From positions 30,505,340 to 30,569,339 of the forward strand of contig CM049322.1 in the NCBI GenBank assembly GCA_026874595.1: a DNA stretch of 64,000 bases, given 5' to 3'. This document shows positions 58,296 to 64,000 of the stretch, piece after piece (position 1 is the first letter of the stretch; each line of letters begins with the position of its first letter). This DNA is from Sipunculus nudus. Taxonomy: Eukaryota > Annelida > Sipuncula > Golfingiida > Sipunculidae. The translations under genes were made by a program, and so were the position numbers. The notes under the pieces were generated by a model, which searched no databases, was not told where the DNA came from, and was given only the letters and a program-made list of their open reading frames with translations.

Positions 58296-59475
58296 TTTAA
58301 AATGTCCTAGTCTGAAACTTGCAGGTCTGAAATGTCAATTTTGCTGAAATCATTATGACTAAGGGACATATGCAGGACTTACAAGGATCAATATTAAATT
58401 TTAAAAATAAACCTCCATTCATACTCCCAAACTTTGCACAGGTTCGCATTAGGCCTGTAGGCCTTGTTTCTTATTTAGAATGTTTAGTACTTGCATTGTT
58501 CATATACATGAAAAGTAATGGTCCAGCATTGAAGCATTATACCTGGTGTATTCCCAATGCTCAGGTTTGCATTAGGCCTGTAGGCCTTTTCGCTATTTTT
58601 TTTACCTTTAAAGATATGAACATCTGTTAACAGGGCACAAAACATAACAACTGGACCTAGAATCTTCATTCTTGACACACAGGGAGACCCATGAAAAGCC
58701 TCCATGGAAACCTGAAATTAGGTCTCTGTTACCCATATCTTTCAAGCTGTAGGACTCCGAAGTATCCCCTCTCTATTTTAGAGACCTCTTAAGATGTGTT
58801 CATCTGTTATCAGAGCACTAATTGTAACCATTGGTCCTAGAATCTTCTAACTTGACATCCAGGGGGGTCTGTGAAAAATATCCTTGGAAACTTTAAATTA
58901 TGTCTCTGTTACCCATATTCTCTGAGCTATGGGGCTTATAAGCACCCCCAGCATAATTAAAAATTTGAAATCAAGCAGGTCACAAATCATAACCATTAGA
59001 TCTGAAATCTTCTAACTTAAAATAAAGAGAGGTCCATGAAAAGTATCCTGAAAACGTGAAATGAGGTCTCTGTTACCCATATTTTCTGAGCTATTGGGCT
59101 TATAAGCACCCCTCAGAATAACTGAAAATTTGAAACCAAAGTAGGGCACAAATCATAACAATTGGGCCCAGAATCTTCTAACTTGATATCTTGAGAATTC
59201 CTTAAAAGTTCTCCCCAGAAACCTGAAATTTGGTCATTGTGACCTATATTCTCAGGGTTTTAGGGTATGTTTGAGCACCCCAGGAATAATGCAAAATACA
59301 CAAAAATTGCCAGATTCCTCAGGAAAGGCTGGTTGGATTGTCATCAAATTTGTTGAGCTTATGGGTCTTGATGAACTTAAGCTAATATACATGAACAATG
59401 ATCCCACCTACATTATCATTATTAGTTGCCTGTGCAAGGACATATTGTCACATGTCAGTCTGCTGAGCGTCACAA
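58296..59475 (+). repeat. tandem fragments of the AGCTCAG-family interior
   Basis: 58300-58600 has gcattaggcctgtaggcc twice (also at 36340). From 58630 come four diverged units with cctagaatcttc, gaaacctgaaat and acccatatt(t/c)tctgagctat, spaced about 180-250 bp, as in 41010-42425. It ends with a right-end-like block, tgctgagcgtcacaaccc and atgggtcac, near 59460-59487. Confidence 0.65.
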
Positions 59476-59596
59476 CCCATGGGTCACTTAATATTTTCCC
59501 TTTCACATACATCACAAATTTAAAACCACAGTATCAGATGATATTGCACCAATTTACCAATTTAATGTGTACCATGATGCTCCATAAATCTTTCAG
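59476..59596 (+). other. duplicated flank upstream of transmembrane exon 3
   Basis: From about 59490 (ttaatattttccctttcac) to aaatctttcag the sequence is close to 49985-50089 and clearly homologous to 48460-48567. It supplies the acceptor site of exon 3. Confidence 0.65.
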
Positions 59597-59695
59597 GGCA
59601 GTGCCTGTCTGGTGGGCAAATTGCAGGCCTTGTGATCGGATGTGTTGCCGGATGTGTACTAATTGTTTGCCTCATTGTAATTGCTGCTGTCAGAA
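59597..59695 (+). CDS. transmembrane exon 3 of a type I membrane protein (partial gene)
   Basis: 99 nt between ctttcag and gtaagtact, phase 1-1 (2 nt, 32 codons, 1 nt), fully open. It begins QCLSGGQI and continues AGLVIGCVAGCVLIVCLIVI, then AAVR. It is closer to exon 1 than to exon 2 in both coding and flanking sequence, although exon 2 lies between them. GxxxGxxxG is retained (G-LVI-G-CVA-G), and an Arg follows the helix. Downstream cytoplasmic exons are not recognised before 64000. Confidence 0.72.
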
Positions 59696-60395
59696 GTAAG
59701 TACTGCAATTTTTTTTAATGAATATTCACCTAAAAGTAAGTATCATAGCTATGAAAAAAGCATAGGTCACTGTAGGTAAAAGGTTTAATTAAGACACACA
59801 CATTATGAATCAGAAACATCAGTGGTCTCATGTACTGTGATGTATAGTATGCCATGTCAGATGTTAGCATGAATATTTCTTATAAACAATCCAACCATGC
59901 ACCACCACAGTTCAAGATTAAATTGGACAGGAACTTAATACCATCTTTGTTATTAAAGCAACTTTTCAGACCAAGAAGTCATTGAACACCAACCACCAGC
60001 TGATATTGAGCTGTAACAATGGTCCTTTGTTCATTGGCTATCCTCCTGTCAATTAATAGGGCACCCTTAGAAAATGTTAGACCTACAAATTCAAAATTTG
60101 ACATACAGTTAAATGTCCCTAGTTCTCCTACCAAACCCAAAAGTGGGTCATTGTAACTTTGATTTTTAGAACCTGTTTTCCATTAAAAACCTTTGCATAC
60201 ACTTCTAGACTGCCTACTCTCAAAACCACTGTTGTTGTTTTATTCATATTGGGCATTGATATTCCTCTATTTATTTCCTACATGCCAGAAATTTTGTAAG
60301 TTATGCGTAATTATGTCTCCCCTCCTCCAGAGGAGACATGTTGTTTTCAGTGCCATCATGTGTTGTGTTCATTATCAGCTGTATCGTCTGTAGGA
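59696..60395 (+). other. intron: conserved exon flank, then a decayed element fragment
   Basis: 59696-59995 closely matches 48661-48965. 60000-60330 is a degraded AGCTCAG-family fragment (gagctgtaacaatggtcc, aatagggcaccctt, aaatgtccc). Nothing else is recognised. Confidence 0.6.
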
Positions 60396-60632
60396 AATCT
60401 TGTGAAAGCGATAACTTTTGAAGGGCTGCATATTTTCCTCCCAAATTTGAAACACCCAAATCTTGGATGAGATTGAAATCTGGTCATCTTGTTCTTCATC
60501 TTCAAGGTCAATTCTGCAGAAATGTATAATTCTTGTGAACCTCATAACTTTTGAAGAGCTTCACATTTTGTTCTCAATTTGGTACACAAATTGTTCCTAC
60601 CAAGTTCTTGGCCGAGTTAAAAAACCAGTTAC
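60396..60632 (+). repeat. 130-bp tandem repeat interrupted by an LTR element (left part)
   Basis: Units contain ttttgaagggctgcatattt, then ctggtcatcttgttcttcat and cttcaaggtca..tctgcagaaatg. Starts lie near 60405 and 60538, and resume at about 61290, 61428 and 61547 beyond the insertion. Confidence 0.75.
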
Positions 60633-61235
60633 TGTAATATCCTTAATTAAATAACCCCAACTTGACCTAGTACCATGTACTGCAACCACCGTGTAATCAG
60701 AGAACCACAACCTGTGAAAAATGATGATCCTCCCTCCATGCTAGAGAGTCCAGCAGCAGAGCCACAAGATGAGCCTCTGAAATCATGTGAATCAAATACT
60801 GGACAATATTATACTCGGTATGGCAGACCTGTTTGCAGAACCAAAGAAGTTAAATATGTAATGAAATGCAACTTCTTTATTCACTGGACTTACAGTTTAT
60901 AATGTAGTTTATATATCCGTATTTATCAACATTATCCTTGAGTGGTTAACCTGCTATAACCATTAAAGCTTACCTCTATTTTAAAATATTTAATCATTTA
61001 TATTTTGCTTAGGAAGGAGGATGTAATATCCATACTTAAATTACCCCAACTTGAACTTGTACCAAGTAAGCCACTTGATGGCAGCATAGGTATGTATACA
61101 AAAAATAGTCCCTTCTGTACCCATAGCATAAAAAGTAGCCCTATATTTTCTTGAGCCTATACAATGGAGCTGTAACAGAAAAGCAATGTGTTAGCAAAGA
61201 CCAGTCTTAATTTTTACTTCAAACAGAACATTACA
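60633..61235 (+). mobile_element. 603-bp miniature LTR retroelement
   Basis: A purine tract AGGAAGGAGGA (61011-61021) is followed by a 3' LTR that starts TGTAATATCC (61022) and ends CATTACA (61235): 214 bp with TGTAAT..ATTACA ends. The first 43 bp of the element (60633-60675) repeat the LTR start (TGTAATATCC..ACCCCAACTTGA), so the 5' LTR is truncated. Flanks GTTAC (60628-60632) and GTGAA (61236-61240) each differ by one base from GTGAC found at this place in sister 130-bp repeats, which fits a decayed 5-bp target duplication. It is a deletion derivative that keeps only the 3' end of pol. Ty3-like is my best guess. Confidence 0.65.
60675..60902 (+). pseudogene. C-terminal tail of a retroelement Pol-like frame (fragment)
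   Basis: A 75-codon open stretch stops 110 bp before the purine tract, the usual place for the end of pol. It has an acidic, Pro-rich part (DDPPSMLESPAAEPQDEP) and then YYTRYGRPVCRTKEV, which resembles the basic TRxGR-type tail after integrase in Ty3-like elements. No protease, reverse transcriptase or integrase core remains. The resemblance is from memory of the family, without a search. Confidence 0.4.
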
Positions 61236-61640
61236 GTGAATTTGACCCTCATCTTCAAGGACAAATCTGCAAAAATTGAAAATTTTAGGAACCACATAAG
61301 TTTTGAACTGCTTCACATTTTGTCTCCAAATTTGGTACACAGATTGTTCCTACCAAGTTTTTTCATGATTTTGTAAACTGGTGACCTTGACCAGGATCTT
61401 CAAGGTCAAAGCAGCCAAATTATAGTTCATGCCTTGTGAACGTTAAAACATTTAAAGGGCTGCATATTTTCCTCCAAAATTTTAAATCCCTCGGTGTTCC
61501 TACCAAAAACTCGGACAAGTTCGAAATCTGGTGATCTTTACTTTCATCTTCAAGGTCAAATCTGCAGAAATGTAAAATTTTTGGGAACCTCATAACTTTT
61601 GAACTTTGAACCGCTTCACATTTCTCACCATGTCTTTATT
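61236..61640 (+). repeat. 130-bp tandem repeat (right part)
   Basis: Units near 61290, 61428 and 61547 continue the array cut at 60632, with ctcatcttcaagg(t/a)ca, tctgca(g/a)aaa and ttttgaac(t/c)gcttcac. One unit has ggtgaccttgaccagg. Confidence 0.75.
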
Positions 61641-62359
61641 GATACAACATATATGGAAGTGTGAAAACAAGCCATTTTAGTTTGTTGAAGTAATGGGCCC
61701 CAAGATCATGTGCTTTGTAAAAAAATCAGGAAAGATTTTTACTCATTTAACATGATAATTGATAAAGCTAAAGAGCTTATTTCAAGCATATAACTATATA
61801 TAGTTTAGTTTATATTGTATACTAGAAATTAGATAAAAAAGTTGAAAATTTTAGTATTTTGTTATTTGCATAAACGAAAAAATATTACTTTAAATTTTGC
61901 CCAACTTTGAATATGGCACATTTTTTCCCTGTAAATACATTTTTTATTTCATACGCAATGAACAGTTAATGTGATAAGCCTATAAAATCTTATATTTGAA
62001 AGCAATTAAAAGAAAAATAAGTTATATTAATGTTTTTGAAGACCAGGTCAGGTATTGTTTACAACAAGCCTTGTTACACTTCAAGACTGCCCACCATGAA
62101 AGCCATGGGTGTTTTTTTTGGTGCAAATTTTTGCATAACTACATTTTCCATGAACATGATAGAAAATTAGGTCAATAAAGACTTATTTGTTATAGTTATT
62201 GAGCCAAACACAATATACCTTGTAGAAACATCAGTATAAAGATATTTACCCACTTTACATGGTTACTCTGGAAGCTAGAGAGTGTTTTTATAAGTGTTTA
62301 CCTATATTTGATATAGATTTAATTGTATACCAGAAATTTATCAGAATTTGTAAATTTTT
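61641..62359 (+). repeat. interior fragments of the AGCTCAG family
   Basis: Matches the element body (aagttatgggcccaa, aacatgataattg..aagctagag, ttaaattttgcccaactttg..atggcacattttttcc), with two joined fragments. It has no left end of its own. Nothing else is seen. Confidence 0.65.
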
Positions 62360-64000
62360 AGCTCAGCTGACTATAAGTCATCTGAGCTATAGTTGTGGTC
62401 CATTGTCCGTCGTCCGTCCGTCCGTCCGTCCGTCCGTCGATGTGGCACGTTTTGAAACCGTAAGACCTAGGGATCCAAAATTCAGCATAATGTTAGATGT
62501 CCCCAAGATCTCCTACCAAGCCGAAAACTGGGTCTTTGCGACTTCATTCCTTTGAGAAATTAAGGAAAAACCTCAATTTTTTATTAAAAACCTATTTTCA
62601 CACTTCAGGACTGCCTAATATCAAAACCACTCATCTGTTTTTCCTCATATTTCCTATAAATAATCCTCTATATAATTCCTATGTACATGCCAGAAATTAG
62701 GTCTGTATTATATAATTTAAAAAAGTTATGGGCCCAAACATAATGCATTTTGTAAATAATCAGGAAAGAAATTTTATCACTTAACACCAAACTTGTTAAA
62801 GCTAAGCACTTTTTTCCAGTAATATTACTTTTATTAATCAAAATTAAATTGTATACCCAAAATTAGATCAAAATCTTTTAAATTTTTTAAAATATTAGCA
62901 AAAATAAAAAATTGGTACCTTAAATTTTGCCCAACTTTGACCATGGCACGTTTTTTTGCTGTAACTGCTGTGGATTTAATTTTCACAGCATGTTTTTGTT
63001 AGCATTTCAACTGTAAACACCAAAAATTTGAAACCAGTTGATCAAAAACTGTAGATTTTATTCAAGTTTTCAAGCACCATGTCACATATTGCTAGTGTTA
63101 TGCAGTTTGCCAGAGCTCAGCTCCCGAGCTTCAGCTCTAAGTTCCTTAAATTTGGCATACAGTTAGATTTCTCCAAAATCCCCTACCATGCCAAGAATTT
63201 GGTCACTAGGACTTAATTCCTTCGAGATATCAATGAAAAACTTCATTTTTCCATTAAAAACCCATTGTTACACTTTAAGACTGCCTAATATCAAAACCAC
63301 TGATCTGACTTTGATCATATATAAAATACATATTTTTCTATACATTCGCTATGCACATGCCAGAAATGATGTCAGTATTGTGTATTTTTTTTAAGTTATG
63401 GGCCCAAACATAATGCACTTTGTAAAAAATCAAGAAATATATTTACTCCCTTAACAAGGGCATTGCTGAAGCTAGAGATTTTATTGTCAGGGATGTAACA
63501 TTATTTAATCAAGATTCAATTGAATACCCAAAATTAGTTCTGAATTTTTCAAATTTTATAAGCTATTAGTATAAATATAAAATTAGTACCTTAAATTTTG
63601 CCCAACTGTGACCATGGCACGTTTGTTTCCTGAGAGCACTGTTGATATAATTTTCATATCATGCACACATAAGGATTTCAGCTTTTTAGTTTAGAAAGCT
63701 GAAAGAAATTGGCCAAATATTGTAGCTTTTATTAATGTTTTTTATGAGGCCCTGTCAGACTTTGGCTCTCTCCAGCCCCTCTTGAGTCACCTGTATGTTG
63801 ACCTTGTTGACCTTTCATCAAATTATGCACGCTTGAGGCGAGAATCCAGGCAGCTTATGGCCAGCCACAGTTGATCCAGGTGTCCAACCCAACTCATCTA
63901 GTAGTTTTAACCAACAACATAACAATAAACAATAAATTAATAAATTTTTCTTGGTTTTTAATAACAAATTAAAGAAAAATAGAAAAGGAATTTGTTAGTT
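62360..64000 (+). mobile_element. long Helentron-like element, second copy, cut by window end
   Basis: Starts at AGCTCAGCTGACTATAAGTC and is nearly identical to 9088-10740 across 1.64 kb, with small indels (for example in the CCGT tract) and rare substitutions. The right end lies beyond the window. The sharp left border at AGCTCAG in both copies, in unrelated contexts, supports a mobile unit. Confidence 0.7.

Noticed and set aside
48568-59695. Three separate neighbouring receptor genes
   Set aside because: No ectodomain or cytoplasmic exon is seen between the transmembrane exons, and 1.43 kb between the first two leaves little room. Not fully excluded.
60675-60902. Cytoplasmic exon of the membrane-protein gene
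   Set aside because: It lies inside an LTR element just before its purine tract, has no acceptor site in phase, and looks like a Pol tail.

Overview
The window reads as non-coding, repeat-dominated DNA from an animal genome. It contains spliceosomal exons with strong splice signals, a tRNA-derived SINE, LTR elements, and satellite and minisatellite arrays, and it has no bacterial-style gene layout. The repeat vocabulary points to a marine invertebrate, most likely a lophotrochozoan such as a mollusc: interspersed elements opening with a hairpin AGCTCAGCTGAC, runs of CCGT/CTGT after it, TGACCTTGACC motifs, and CAGACAGACAAACAAA minisatellites. That placement is inference from pattern memory, not from a gene match.

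Layout. 1-9 kb: a 330-bp satellite, a 148-bp tandem array, a 200-bp family, and a near-identical tandem duplication with a 3133-bp offset. 9.1-11.7 kb: one long interspersed element, whose 1.64-kb left part recurs almost unchanged at 62.4-64.0 kb. 12-14 kb: unique sequence, partly CpG-rich. 14-26 kb: a higher-order satellite built from 331-bp subunits, a 600-bp cassette and a hairpin minisatellite. 26-28 kb: unique sequence with a possible MITE. 28.4-30.2 kb: five 365-bp repeats. 30.5-35.8 kb: further cassette copies and a 13-copy hairpin array. 36-64 kb: intron-like DNA carrying four convincing exons on the + strand, interrupted by Helentron-like elements, a solo LTR, a SINE, a miniature LTR element and 277-bp dimeric satellites.

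Coding content is very small. A 21-nt exon (36582-36602) and three homologous transmembrane exons (48568-48660, 50090-50185, 59597-59695) are all phase 1-1, so any one of the three can join the same flanking exons. The simplest reading is the membrane-proximal part of one type I membrane protein gene on the + strand, with a tandemly duplicated and possibly alternatively spliced transmembrane exon. The ectodomain and cytoplasmic exons are not recognisable here and should lie outside the window. Almost all long open frames are translations of tandem repeats.

The most interesting non-coding signal is a cassette found in several repeat families. In fixed order and spacing it carries a CTCF-like core (read on the minus strand), a nested ATCTCG/CGAGAT inverted repeat, a 14-bp X-box-like palindrome (GTTACCATGGTAAC or a variant), a nuclear-receptor DR1 (AGGTCAAAGGTCA on the minus strand), and one or more hairpins of the GCTTGCCG..CGGCAAGC type. 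The hairpin arms show compensating changes.
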